DNA of 64,000 nucleotides. Source: an uncultured Methylococcaceae bacterium (GTDB lineage: Bacteria; Pseudomonadota; Gammaproteobacteria; Methylococcales; Methylomonadaceae). Under the pieces are notes generated by a model. The model saw nothing but the letters and a program-made list of their open reading frames with translations. It did not search any database and was not told the DNA's origin. This document shows positions 36,056 to 46,135 of the stretch, one piece after another. Position 1 is the first letter of the stretch; every line of letters starts with the position of its first letter. Made by a program: the position numbers and the translations under genes. The stretch covers positions 1 through 64,000 of the forward strand of contig CAIOMN010000236.1 in the NCBI GenBank assembly GCA_903859415.1, written 5' to 3'.

Positions 36056-36796
36056 ATGACCGAACAAGATAGAGTATTTCAGCAAACCGCCAGAATAGAA
36101 GATTTTACCTTTGATGAGAAGGTCGCTAAAGTCTTTGATAACATGGTTTCAAGAAGCGTGCCCTTTTATAATGAGATCCAGCGTATTCAGTCGGATCTCA
36201 TTATGGATTTTTTACCTAAAGAAGGGGGGATTGTTTGTGACTTAGGCTGTTCTACTGGGACTTCCTTAGAATACTTAACCCAGCATCCAAAATGTCCACC
36301 CAGCACCCAATTTATGGGTTATGACAATTCAGAATCGATGCTGGATAAAGCCAGAGAGAAATTATCCTCTCAGATCAATGCGGGCAAAGTCACTCTCATT
36401 ACTGCTGATCTCAGCGATCTTCCGCCATTGCCTGCCTGCGATATTGTCATCCTTAACTGGACACTTCAATTCGTCAGACCTATTGGAAGAGAGAAATTAC
36501 TTAAAGCCATTTTTCAATCGCTTAAACCCGGTGGCATCATCTTATTGTCTGAAAAGATTCTGGTGAATGATCCTGTCTTAAACCGCTTGTACATTGATCA
36601 TTATCTACAGTTTAAAGTATCACAAAGTCATTACACCGACTTTGAGAATCAGCGAAAACGTGAAGCCCTAGAGAATGTTTTAATCCCCTATCGCCTCGAT
36701 GAAAACTACGAGTTATTAGAAAGAGCCGGCTTTGGCAGGATTGGCACTTACTTTCAGTGGTTTAACTTTGCCTGTATGATTGCGGTTAAGATTTAA
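36056..36796 (+). CDS. cmoA: Carboxy-S-adenosyl-L-methionine synthase
   Basis: A 246-aa SAM-dependent enzyme that makes carboxy-SAM from SAM and prephenate for wobble-uridine (cmo5U34) tRNA modification. The Rossmann motif I VCDLGCSTGTSLEYL is at about residues 59-73 and GYDNSESMLDKAR at about 89-101. The family end FQWFNFACMIAVKI is present. The cmoB partner, adjacent in E. coli, is absent from the window. It lies 27 bp after purK on the same strand and may share its transcript. Confidence 0.95.
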   Translation: MTEQDRVFQQTARIEDFTFDEKVAKVFDNMVSRSVPFYNEIQRIQSDLIMDFLPKEGGIVCDLGCSTGTSLEYLTQHPKCPPSTQFMGYDNSESMLDKAREKLSSQINAGKVTLITADLSDLPPLPACDIVILNWTLQFVRPIGREKLLKAIFQSLKPGGIILLSEKILVNDPVLNRLYIDHYLQFKVSQSHYTDFENQRKREALENVLIPYRLDENYELLERAGFGRIGTYFQWFNFACMIAVKI

Positions 36797-36929
36797 TTTC
36801 ACCCCAAGATGTCAGCTGATTATAAAGCTCTCGGTTAACCCATTCAGTTTGTTCTTTCAGAATTGAAATACTGCGCTTCAAAACGATAGAATAAAGTTGT
36901 CCTAGTCACAGGCAAATAGCTGAGAAGTT

Positions 36930-39900
36930 CTACAAACGTGATAATTCATGGTGATCACGAATCATCGTAGTCAACTTATCCACATTCATCGGCTTACTCA
37001 AAAAACCGTTAATACCTGCATCCAGTGCATTCTGTTGTTCATCAGGAAAAACACCAGCAGTCAGCGCAATAATGGGTAGCTTGTCCAACTTAAGTTCTTG
37101 TCGAATAAGGCGAGTGGCAGTAAGTCCATCCAGGATTGGCATATGCACATCCATCAGCACTGCATCAAAGCCATGTGGATTAGCCGTCAGGCAATCTACT
37201 GCCTGTTGACCATCTTTTACCAGCGTAGTGACTGCGCCCTCTCTCTGTAAAATTCGATCAGCAACAAACAGATTCAGTTGATTATCATCAGCGACCAAAA
37301 CTCTAATGCCAGTCAGACGGGGTCCGATAGATTTAATTTTGGCATTGCTCTCTTCAGAAGTAGACGCTTCACTTTCAATACGATCAAACGGTAGTTCGAA
37401 CCAAAAGGTACTGCCAACGCCTACTTTGCTATCCACACCAATCTCACCCCCCATCAGTTCCACTAGCCGTTTACTAATGGATAACCCCAATCCTGTGCCA
37501 CCAAAGCGTCTAGTGATACTACCATCGGCTTGAGTAAAAGGCGTAAACAACGTAGACATCACTTCTTCTGCAATTCCAATACCTGGGTCCTTAATTTCAA
37601 ATCGTAGGCGAGTGTATAATTCCGTTACTGAAAGTGGTAAAACCCGAATCAGGATTTCGCCCTGTTGAGTAAATTTAATGGCATTACCGATCAGATTAAT
37701 AAACACTTGTTCTAGACGACTGTCATCACCTATTAATCGCCCACTAACAGGTGAAGGTTCATCTATCCTCAGTGTTAAACCCTTTTCGTGGGCAATACTA
37801 CCTATCAAAGACTCAATGTGATTAAGTAATTCTCTTAACGTAAATGGCTGCCTTTCAATGGCTAATTGGCCTGCCTCTATCTTAGAGTAATCCAGAATAT
37901 CATTGATGATATTGAGTAAGGATCGGCCTGCCGAGCTAATTCGACGTACAATATTTAATTGATCAGCGGACAGTGTTTCTTTCTCTAAAAGCTGGGTCAA
38001 CCCTAATACTGCATTCATGGGAGTACGGATTTCATGACTCATATTGGCAAGAAACTCGCTCTTAGCTGCATTGGCAGCGACTAACTGCTCGGTTCGCTCT
38101 TCAACTTTCTGTTCCAACCCGGCATTCAGCGCGCGTATTTCTCTTTCCAATACGCGGCGTTCAGTCACGTCAAACAGAATACAGTGACTGCGAACAAAAC
38201 AGCCTTCCGCATCGCGCTGTATACAACCGGAAACCTGCACCGCAATTAACAGTCCATCCCTGCGTCGTAAGACCAACTCCTTATCCATGTTATGAGTTCG
38301 CTTGAAATCACCATAGTGATCACTGAATTTAGCATAGTTCGCATCATCCCAATAGTCGGCAAAATCCAATCCCAACATCGCTTCTGGTTCCTTAAACCCC
38401 AACAGATCTGCCAGTTTCTGGTTAGAATCTAACCAACGCCCCTCTATGTCCAGAGATTGATAGGCGATCGGTAAATGTTCAAACAACTCACGGAAACGTC
38501 CCTCACTTTCAATAAGTCGAAGTTCGTTTTCCTTCCGTTCGTTTATATCGATGGTGATTCCGACAAGCAGCTTCTGCCCGCTGGCATTGATATAAGGTAA
38601 CGCAGCCCCCTGAACCCAGCGAATTTCTCCATCCTTACGCCTGATGCGGAATTCAGCTTTCCTAACAGCATGATCCGTATTTGGGTTAAGAAAAATACTA
38701 TCAACATATTCACGATCCTCTGGAATTACATGCCCCAGGAAAATCTGATGTCCCCAGTCGGGCAGCTGCCCGTTATAACCAAAAATGTTTGCATTAGTCA
38801 CTGATTGAAACAAGACAAGATCAGCCAGATTAAGCTGCCACTCGCCGATATCCATAATTTCCAGCGCCAGTCGGTGACGCTGCTCGCTTTCCTGTAACTT
38901 TAATTCCATATGCTTATGCTCAGTCACATCATAAACAACCCCTTCCATGTTTTTGGGTTTCCCATCCGTCCCCACTAAAACACGACCTATACCAACTATC
39001 CAATGTTCTGACCCATCTGGCCAGATAACTCGATATTCCTTGACGTAATCATTTCTTTCATCCAATGCTTTACGAAGCGCTAGCTCAACAGACTCCCGGT
39101 CATCAGGATGTAATGTAGCCAGAAAGCTATCATAATTTACAGGTGTACCCATGGGCAAACCAAAGAGCCCGTACATAAAGTCCGACCAGATAACGATATT
39201 GGAATCAATATTCCAATCCCAAACACCCAGTTTGGCCGCATTAGTCGCTAGATTGAAGCGTTGCTTGCTAACTTCAAGCTCTTGCTTTTCCTTGTTGAAA
39301 CGCTCCGTAATATCCTCAATCATACAAAATAGACGATCTTTATCCTCTAATAAAGAGTTGACCGTCATACTAACCCAAACGACCGCCCCATCTGGTTTTA
39401 AATAACGTTTATTCATTTTAAAGCCAGTGATCTTGCCCGCTTTCAATTTAACTATATTGGCTTGCTCTTCCTGTATATCATCTGGATGAGTAATAGCCCG
39501 CCAATCTATCGCAGATAATTCCTCATGAGAACGTCCAGTGATACTAACAAAACTCGAATTAACATCATACATATGCCCTGTTGTTAAATCTTTAACCGCA
39601 ATACCAATCGGAGCCTCCTCGAATAAGGTTCGAAAACGCTTTTCGGACTTCAGTTTAGCCACTAAAGCCTGTTGGTATCGTTCATGAAAAATAGAGAACA
39701 CCCCCCCCATAACACCAAACAAGGCTATCGTCAGGACTTTTTTATTATCAGCTAGTGCAAAAGAGTGAATAGGCTCCAAAAAAAACCAATCCACCAATAG
39801 GATTGAAATCAGCGTCGCCATCAGGCCCCCGCGTAAACCACTCAACCAGGCACTGAAAAATACAGCAGGATAGAAAAAAAACCATGCATAGGGTTGAACG

Positions 39901-39989
39901 ACACTCCAGAGCAAAAGCTGGAGTCCGTATGCCAAAAATGGGAGCAGAACCGACAGGACAATCCTTAAAGGTTTGTTATGGATTAACAT
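36930..39989 (-). CDS. Multi-PAS hybrid sensor histidine kinase
   Basis: A 1019-aa membrane kinase. The N-terminus (about residues 1-105) has about four transmembrane segments of the DUF4118 type (KdpD-like). Four or five PAS/PAC units follow between about 110 and 625. The HisKA domain has phospho-acceptor His652 in MSHEIRTPMN. The HATPase has the N box (NLIGNAIKF), G1 (DPGIGI) and G2 (GGTGLGLSI). A C-terminal receiver has Asp947 in MDVHMPILDG and the late ALTAG/LSKPM residues. No HPt domain or response regulator is nearby, so it is an orphan. It lies 129 bp downstream of the symporter gene on the same strand; a sensory link is possible but unproved. Confidence 0.9.
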   Translation of the reverse strand: MLIHNKPLRIVLSVLLPFLAYGLQLLLWSVVQPYAWFFFYPAVFFSAWLSGLRGGLMATLISILLVDWFFLEPIHSFALADNKKVLTIALFGVMGGVFSIFHERYQQALVAKLKSEKRFRTLFEEAPIGIAVKDLTTGHMYDVNSSFVSITGRSHEELSAIDWRAITHPDDIQEEQANIVKLKAGKITGFKMNKRYLKPDGAVVWVSMTVNSLLEDKDRLFCMIEDITERFNKEKQELEVSKQRFNLATNAAKLGVWDWNIDSNIVIWSDFMYGLFGLPMGTPVNYDSFLATLHPDDRESVELALRKALDERNDYVKEYRVIWPDGSEHWIVGIGRVLVGTDGKPKNMEGVVYDVTEHKHMELKLQESEQRHRLALEIMDIGEWQLNLADLVLFQSVTNANIFGYNGQLPDWGHQIFLGHVIPEDREYVDSIFLNPNTDHAVRKAEFRIRRKDGEIRWVQGAALPYINASGQKLLVGITIDINERKENELRLIESEGRFRELFEHLPIAYQSLDIEGRWLDSNQKLADLLGFKEPEAMLGLDFADYWDDANYAKFSDHYGDFKRTHNMDKELVLRRRDGLLIAVQVSGCIQRDAEGCFVRSHCILFDVTERRVLEREIRALNAGLEQKVEERTEQLVAANAAKSEFLANMSHEIRTPMNAVLGLTQLLEKETLSADQLNIVRRISSAGRSLLNIINDILDYSKIEAGQLAIERQPFTLRELLNHIESLIGSIAHEKGLTLRIDEPSPVSGRLIGDDSRLEQVFINLIGNAIKFTQQGEILIRVLPLSVTELYTRLRFEIKDPGIGIAEEVMSTLFTPFTQADGSITRRFGGTGLGLSISKRLVELMGGEIGVDSKVGVGSTFWFELPFDRIESEASTSEESNAKIKSIGPRLTGIRVLVADDNQLNLFVADRILQREGAVTTLVKDGQQAVDCLTANPHGFDAVLMDVHMPILDGLTATRLIRQELKLDKLPIIALTAGVFPDEQQNALDAGINGFLSKPMNVDKLTTMIRDHHELSRL

Positions 39990-40118
39990 TGCAAACTCCT
40001 TTATACATCAATGGACTGATGATTTTTATTCTGTTTTCCATGCCATTAAGTCGGTAAAAGGGAGCACTATAACAGTACCATTATATTTTTCAAGGTATCG
40101 TTTTATTCCTTTTACTCC

Positions 40119-41384
40119 CTATCGCAAGGCTTTTTCCCACTTACTGACCAATGCTGATGCCATACTGTTACCAAATACATTGGTCGCACTACGGCCCATA
40201 TCCAGAATTTGATCAATACCCAGTAACAACAGCAAACCCGCCTCTGGAATTTTGAACATAGACAGGGTTGCTGCAATCACAATTAATGAGGCTCTGGGTA
40301 CTCCTGCGACCCCTTTACTTGTAAATAACAACACAAACAACATAATCAATTGATCGGCAACGGGCATATCAATACCGTAGGCTTGAGCGATAAATAAGAC
40401 CGCAAAAGTCATATACATCATGCTGCCATCCAGATTAAACGAGTAACCCAACGGTAAGACCAGGCCACATACTTTTTCATCACAGCCAAAGCGCTCAAGT
40501 TGTTGTAGTAACTTAGGATAAGCACTCTCACTGCTGGCTGTACCAAAAGCCAGTAACATAGGCTCACGAATATGGCTTAGCAAGGATAAAACCCTGCGCC
40601 CTAAAAATAAGAAGCTCACGCAGCCCAGTAAGATACACAACAATAACAGCCCTAAATAAAACTCACCAATAAATTTTCCGTAAGACAATAAAACTCCAAT
40701 ACCCTGCTGTGCCACCACAGAAGCTATCGCAGAAAATACCGCGACAGGCGCATAGTGCATCACATAACTCGTGATTTTCAGCATAATATGCGCCAATGAA
40801 TCCAGCAGCTTAACGGTGGGCTTGGCTGGATCTCCAATAGCCGCACAGGCGATACCAAAGAACATGGAAAACACCACAATCTGTAAAATTTCATTGGTTG
40901 CCATCGCCTCGGTAAAGCTTTTGGGAACGATATGAGCGACAAAATTACCCAGGGTGGGCTTAATTTGCGAAAGCCCTGTTTCAGTTCCTATGGCAGGCAG
41001 TGTAATATGTAAAGAACGACCTGGCTCAAATAAATTGACCAGCAACAAGCCTAATAACAAACTCACCACTGATGCTGAAAAAAACCAGGCCAGAGCCTTA
41101 ATACCAATGCGTCCGACCGTTTGAATATCGCCCATCTTAGCCATACCCACCACCAATGTTGAAAACACCAGCGGGGCAATAATCATTTTGACTAGCCGCA
41201 GAAAGATATCCGTTAAAACAGAAAAGACTTCGATAATTTGATTGAGAATTGACTTTGTCTGCACTGTATCAGAACTACCCAACATTACATTGAGAAGCTC
41301 CCCCACAATGATTCCAGCTACCAGTGCAATAGCAACATAAAGCGTTTGACGATTAGGTGGTGCGATGTGAGTTTGAGCCATCAT
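40119..41384 (-). CDS. Dicarboxylate/amino acid:cation symporter
   Basis: A 421-aa DAACS-family (GltP/DctA) transporter with about eight helices and two re-entrant loops. Signatures: LRLVKMIIAPLVFSTLVVGMA (about residues 62-82), the Ser-rich hairpin FGTASSESAYPKLL (about 273-286), LPLGYSFNLDGSMMYMTFAVLFIA (about 302-325) with the NMDGT-like cation site altered to NLDGSM, and FTSKGVAGVPRASLIVIAATL (about 349-369). It likely imports glutamate, aspartate or C4-dicarboxylates with H+ or Na+; specificity is undecided. Confidence 0.9.
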   Translation of the reverse strand: MMAQTHIAPPNRQTLYVAIALVAGIIVGELLNVMLGSSDTVQTKSILNQIIEVFSVLTDIFLRLVKMIIAPLVFSTLVVGMAKMGDIQTVGRIGIKALAWFFSASVVSLLLGLLLVNLFEPGRSLHITLPAIGTETGLSQIKPTLGNFVAHIVPKSFTEAMATNEILQIVVFSMFFGIACAAIGDPAKPTVKLLDSLAHIMLKITSYVMHYAPVAVFSAIASVVAQQGIGVLLSYGKFIGEFYLGLLLLCILLGCVSFLFLGRRVLSLLSHIREPMLLAFGTASSESAYPKLLQQLERFGCDEKVCGLVLPLGYSFNLDGSMMYMTFAVLFIAQAYGIDMPVADQLIMLFVLLFTSKGVAGVPRASLIVIAATLSMFKIPEAGLLLLLGIDQILDMGRSATNVFGNSMASALVSKWEKALR

Positions 41385-41559
41385 AAAAGTGTCTCTTTAA
41401 AGTGATAGTATTGCCTGGATCTAAACCTCAGACGCTTTGGGTACTTTATGTTCAACAGATTTTGGGTTACTGTTTAGTCAGTCGCTTTAAAATATCAGTT
41501 TTTGTTAAGAAATCATAAAGATAATGTTAAAAACTTCTTCCAATGGGTTACTGTAATTT

Positions 41560-43080
41560 ATGCAACGGAACATAAATATATTTTTGGGGTTGCTTTCAGT
41601 GTTTGCAGGTATTCTGTTCACTCTCGCCTTTGCGCCTTTTAATTTTTCATACTTAGCGCCATTAGCACTGTGTTTACTGTTTACTGCCTGGCATAATACT
41701 AGCCCTCAACAGGCCTTGCTCAGAGGCTATTTGTTCGGCTTTGGGTCATTTGGCTTAGGGGTCTCGTGGGTCTATATTAGCATTCATGATTTTGGTGGCA
41801 GCAGTCCACTGATTGCCGCTTCACTGACTTTCTTATTTGTCGGTTTCTGGGCTTTATTTCCAGCACTAGCCGGTTATCTCTCAGTAAAAATACAGTTGCT
41901 TAACAATAGAAACCGTTCATATCTAACATCGCCTATCGTGTGGATGCTGGTTGAATACTTACGAGGAAATCTCGTCCTTAATGGCTTTCCATGGCTGCAA
42001 AGTGCCTATTCTCAATTAGATACTCCCTTGGCCGGTTATATTCCTGTTGTCGGTGGTTATGGTACGGGGCTTTTAGTTGCCTTGACTGCATCAGGTTTAC
42101 TGGCAATCGTTCAAAAACCCCGTTGTAGATACTTTCTGATGTGTGCCTTGTTAAGCATCTGGGGAACGGGAAGTTACTTACAGTCTTTATCATGGACTCA
42201 GGCTGTTGGTGAACCCATCAAGGTATCCTTGCTGCAAGGTAATATTACCCAGGATCAAAAATGGCGACCTGAAAATAAGCTTAATACCTTACGATGGTAT
42301 CAAACCATGACAGAAGCACATTGGGATTCAGCTATTATTGTCTGGCCTGAAACGTCCATTCCCGCATATTTATCGGATGTTAACGACTGGTTTCTACGTC
42401 CCTTAAGTCAAGCCGCTGAAGAGCATCAGACCAGTATTATCGTCAGTCTACCCATCAACAACACTGAGACTAATGAAAAATACAATGCGGTTATGACCTT
42501 AGGGAAAGATACAGGCAACTATAAAAAAACCCATTTACTTCCCTTTGGCGAGTACTTACCCTGGCAACCTATCTCTGGATTGATCTTAAATAATCTCGGC
42601 ATGAGGTTAGGTCTGTTTACCGAAGGCGCGATTGATCAACCCCTTTTAAAAGCTGCTGGTTATCCTTTTATCACGACGATTTGTTACGAAGATGCCTTTG
42701 ATGAATTAGTACTTAACCAATTATCCGCAGCAGCCTTCCTGATTAATGTTACAAATGATGGTTGGTTTGGTCAGTCCATTGAACCGCATCAACATTTACA
42801 AATTGCCAGAATGCGGGCTTTAGAAACGGGACGTTATTTGTTACGGGCTACCAATACCGGAGCCACTGCAATAGTAGACCCAAAAGGCAAAATACTCCGT
42901 CAAGCCCCTTTATTCGAAGCTACTGTACTCACGGATAGAATCATACCCATGCAGGGCTTAACCCCTTATGCCCGCTTAGGAGAAAAGCCTGTTTTAATCT
43001 TCTTGATGATTTTATTTTTAACACTATTGCTACCCAATAGTCTATTTTCATATCTTGTTAAAAACAAACCGGAAAACTAA
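41560..43080 (+). CDS. lnt: Apolipoprotein N-acyltransferase
   Basis: A 506-aa inner-membrane enzyme that adds the third acyl chain to lipoproteins. N-terminal transmembrane helices fill about residues 1-205 and a nitrilase domain about 215-475, with a final helix at about 480-500. The nitrilase triad is Glu264 (WPETSIP), Lys323 (KTHLLPFGEY) and Cys375 (TICYEDAF). The HDFGG segment at about 76-80 is also conserved. E. coli Lnt is 512 aa. Unlike the common arrangement, it is not next to ybeX/corC. Confidence 0.96.
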   Translation: MQRNINIFLGLLSVFAGILFTLAFAPFNFSYLAPLALCLLFTAWHNTSPQQALLRGYLFGFGSFGLGVSWVYISIHDFGGSSPLIAASLTFLFVGFWALFPALAGYLSVKIQLLNNRNRSYLTSPIVWMLVEYLRGNLVLNGFPWLQSAYSQLDTPLAGYIPVVGGYGTGLLVALTASGLLAIVQKPRCRYFLMCALLSIWGTGSYLQSLSWTQAVGEPIKVSLLQGNITQDQKWRPENKLNTLRWYQTMTEAHWDSAIIVWPETSIPAYLSDVNDWFLRPLSQAAEEHQTSIIVSLPINNTETNEKYNAVMTLGKDTGNYKKTHLLPFGEYLPWQPISGLILNNLGMRLGLFTEGAIDQPLLKAAGYPFITTICYEDAFDELVLNQLSAAAFLINVTNDGWFGQSIEPHQHLQIARMRALETGRYLLRATNTGATAIVDPKGKILRQAPLFEATVLTDRIIPMQGLTPYARLGEKPVLIFLMILFLTLLLPNSLFSYLVKNKPEN

Positions 43081-43158
43081 AAACTAGGGTCGGTTATTAA
43101 ATAGAAAAAATGTTAGAATGTCCGGCTATTTACACTATGAACACCTGCAAATTTATCC

Positions 43159-45546
43159 ATGACGACTACTTTAAAGCTTCCCATTGAGTCACTAAAACTA
43201 AATGTCGATTTAACAGGCATTGACTTCCCGGAAGCTCCCCGCTCGCAAAGCGGCATTTTAGGACAACCCAGAGCACAATCCGCCTTAGAATTCGGCATTG
43301 CAATGCCAAACCCTGGTTACAATATATTTGTGATGGGTGAGCCTGGCTTGGGTCGTCTTTCCATGATTACTAATCATTTGGATCTATTGGCCCACTTACA
43401 GCCAGCCCCCTCGTCTTATGCCTATGTCGATAACTTTGATAATTCCAGAGAGCCTGTAGCTATCGAGTTACCTGCTGAATATGGTCAGGTGCTTTGTAAG
43501 GATATTGAAAAACTATTGGATAATTTATTAGCTACTTTTCCTGCTGCGTTTGAAAGCCCTACTTATCAACAAAAGAAATCCGCTATCGAACGACAATTTA
43601 GTCAGTGTTATAACGCCGCTATTGATCTGGTTGATAAAAAAGCCCAAGCAGAAAGCATTGCCTTATTTAGAGAAAGTGAATCCATCACTTTTGCGCCTAT
43701 CAGAGACAACAAATCTCTTAATGAAGAACAATTTACCCAATTGCCGCAAACTGAACGTGAGAGTTTTCATAGTCATGTTGAAGCATTAGAAGAATACTTA
43801 AGTGACGTGTTGTTGGATCTGCCCCAATGGCGCAGAACCATGGTCGAAAAAATCAAACAACTAGACAATGACACCATTAGTTTGGCCATTGATCCTTTAT
43901 TCTCTGAGCTGAATGAGAAATATCAAAATATTGATGATGTTATTACCTATTTAGCAGAAGTTAAAAAGAACTTAAGCCTGACCATTTCTGACTATTTAAT
44001 GCCGGGGCGTACACTTGAACCCCGAGAGACTGCGGCCAGACGCCTTGCTCTGAACGAACTCTACGCCCCCAACATTCTGGTTGATAACAAACTGGAAAAC
44101 GGCGCACCGGTTATTTACGAACCCCATCCCATCTACCAAAACCTGTTTGGTAGAATTGAGTATGTCAGTGACCAAGGCACTTTAGTCACCAATTATCAAA
44201 AGATTTGTGCGGGTTCATTACATAGAGCCAATGGTGGATATTTAATTCTTGATGCGGAAAAGCTGCTCACCTACCCTTTTGTCTGGGAAGGTCTTAAACG
44301 CGCGTTGCAATCAAGCCGTATTGAAATTGAATCACCCTATTCAGAACTTGGCGTCAACACCATTACCTTAAAACCTGAAGTCATTCCACTCAATGTAAAA
44401 GTCATTCTGGTCGGTTCACGCGATATTTATTATCTGCTCGAAGAGATGGATAGTGAGTTTAATGAAATGTTCAGAATCCTGGCTGATTTTGATAATTACA
44501 TTCCACGCACTAATGAGTCGATGCAAGGCTTTGCGATGCTAATGCGGAAACAGGCCGCTGACTCAGGGGCAAAGTCCTTGTCACATGAAGCTATTGAAAG
44601 TTTAATTGAGCATAGTTGCCGCCTGGCAGAAAATCAGCATCATTTTTCTGCGCATATAAAGGATTCCCTGGACATTATTGCTGAAGCTAATTTGTTTTGT
44701 AAGCAAGCGCAACATCATCAGATTGACCGCTATCATATTGAACAAGCATTAAGCGCTAGAGAACACCGTAATGGTCGCTTATCTCAAGCGATTCTTGAAG
44801 AAATGCTGGACGGCACTATCTTGATTGATACCCACGGAGAAGCGATTGGAAAAATCAATGGATTAACAGTGCTGGAAATTGGTGGTAGTAGCTTTGGTGC
44901 GCCAGCAAGAATTACAACCACTGTCTACCCGGGTTCACGCGGCATTGTGGATATTGAGCGGGAAGCAGAACTGGGTCAAGCGATTCATTCAAAAGGCGTG
45001 ATGATTTTAACAGGTTATCTGGGACATTCTTATGCTCAACAATTCCCATTAGCTGTATCTGCAAGCATTGCCATTGAACAATCTTATGGTTATATTGATG
45101 GTGATAGCGCATCACTTGCCGAACTGTGCTGCCTTATTTCTGCCTTAACGCGCACGCCTGTAATACAATCGTTTGCTGTAACCGGTTCGGTTAATCAATA
45201 CGGTGAAGTTCAGGCTGTAGGGGGTATTAATGAGAAAATAGAAGGGTATTTTAGGCTTTGCCAAGCCAGAGGCTTAGATGGTCAACATGCTGTTATTATT
45301 CCAGTAGCCAATAAACGCAACCTGATGTTAAAACAGGAAGTGATTGATGCAGTTGCTAACGGCTTATTTGCTGTCTATGCAGTCGCTAGTGTTAATGAGA
45401 CATTGGAGTTATTGACTGGACACCTTGCAGGTGAAGCAAACGAAGAAGGCCAATACCCAGAAAACAGTATCAACTTTAAAGCCATATCCCGTCTAAAAGA
45501 AATTTCTGATATGGCGACAGATGATGATAAAGAGGACGAAGGTTAA
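43159..45546 (+). CDS. Lon-like protease with AAA_32 domain (LonH/YcbZ type)
   Basis: A 795-aa protein of the YcbZ/LonH-like branch of Lon proteases. The C-terminal protease domain has the Ser-Lys dyad with canonical 43-residue spacing: Ser650 in GDSAS and Lys693 in GGINEKIEG. The P-loop position near the N-terminus reads GEPGLGRLS (residues 60-68), with Arg in place of the Walker Lys, so ATP binding may be altered. The Walker B-like stretch GGYLILDAEKLL is near residue 359. A coiled-coil insertion lies at about 110-290. A Mg-chelatase-like lid precedes the protease. Role unknown; ATP-independent or self-limiting proteolysis has been proposed for relatives. Confidence 0.88.
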   Translation: MTTTLKLPIESLKLNVDLTGIDFPEAPRSQSGILGQPRAQSALEFGIAMPNPGYNIFVMGEPGLGRLSMITNHLDLLAHLQPAPSSYAYVDNFDNSREPVAIELPAEYGQVLCKDIEKLLDNLLATFPAAFESPTYQQKKSAIERQFSQCYNAAIDLVDKKAQAESIALFRESESITFAPIRDNKSLNEEQFTQLPQTERESFHSHVEALEEYLSDVLLDLPQWRRTMVEKIKQLDNDTISLAIDPLFSELNEKYQNIDDVITYLAEVKKNLSLTISDYLMPGRTLEPRETAARRLALNELYAPNILVDNKLENGAPVIYEPHPIYQNLFGRIEYVSDQGTLVTNYQKICAGSLHRANGGYLILDAEKLLTYPFVWEGLKRALQSSRIEIESPYSELGVNTITLKPEVIPLNVKVILVGSRDIYYLLEEMDSEFNEMFRILADFDNYIPRTNESMQGFAMLMRKQAADSGAKSLSHEAIESLIEHSCRLAENQHHFSAHIKDSLDIIAEANLFCKQAQHHQIDRYHIEQALSAREHRNGRLSQAILEEMLDGTILIDTHGEAIGKINGLTVLEIGGSSFGAPARITTTVYPGSRGIVDIEREAELGQAIHSKGVMILTGYLGHSYAQQFPLAVSASIAIEQSYGYIDGDSASLAELCCLISALTRTPVIQSFAVTGSVNQYGEVQAVGGINEKIEGYFRLCQARGLDGQHAVIIPVANKRNLMLKQEVIDAVANGLFAVYAVASVNETLELLTGHLAGEANEEGQYPENSINFKAISRLKEISDMATDDDKEDEG

Positions 45547-45553
45547 AGGAAAA

Positions 45554-46135
45554 TCAATCGTTAACTTCTGTAATAACAGCCGAAATACCACGCTGCTTTA
45601 ATCGGGCACTGATAGTATTCATACTATCAGTCTTGGCATAGGGACCCATTTTAACCCGATACCAATGCACTGTACCAACCTTGCCCTTCTCGACTTTCGA
45701 TTCCAGACCCATTGCAGCCAGTTTAACTCTTAATTGGTCAGCTTCTTTAAATGAATTGAACGTACTACCGGCTTGTATAATATAGTGTGTAGCCTTTGCC
45801 TTACCAACCCTCTCTTCCCTGGCCCGGGTCTTAATCTCATACTCAGGAACCACCACTTCTTTCTCAGGGAGTATGGTGTAAAAATCAAATTGTGGCCCTG
45901 TCTTAACCTCTGGCTTGGGTTCTTCTTTCTTTGTAACCTGCTTTTCAGTACTCGCAACCCCAGAGTTATGCTTCGCTCCAGTACTGCGTAAGTAAACTAA
46001 AAAGACCGCAAACAAAATAATAATCGCGGTAATCAACATCCATTTCCACAAACCAATACTGGGCTTATCGTCATAGTCCTGACGACGTCGCCCCGTTTTT
46101 TTATCTAGGTTTCTTGGTTTATAGTCTCTGGACAT
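45554..46135 (-). CDS. SPOR-domain (FtsN-like) protein
   Basis: A 193-aa bitopic protein: a basic cytoplasmic N-terminus with RRR, one transmembrane helix (about residues 31-50), a charged Pro/Lys/Glu-rich periplasmic linker and a C-terminal SPOR domain (about 115-190) that binds denuded glycan strands at the septum. SPOR landmarks are YIIQAGSTFNSFKEADQLRVKLAAMG and WYRVKMGPY. It resembles FtsN in layout but is shorter than E. coli FtsN (319 aa). The start overlaps the argS stop by one base (TAATG), so translation is coupled; argS-ftsN-like linkage is common in gammaproteobacteria. Confidence 0.85.
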   Translation of the reverse strand: MSRDYKPRNLDKKTGRRRQDYDDKPSIGLWKWMLITAIIILFAVFLVYLRSTGAKHNSGVASTEKQVTKKEEPKPEVKTGPQFDFYTILPEKEVVVPEYEIKTRAREERVGKAKATHYIIQAGSTFNSFKEADQLRVKLAAMGLESKVEKGKVGTVHWYRVKMGPYAKTDSMNTISARLKQRGISAVITEVND

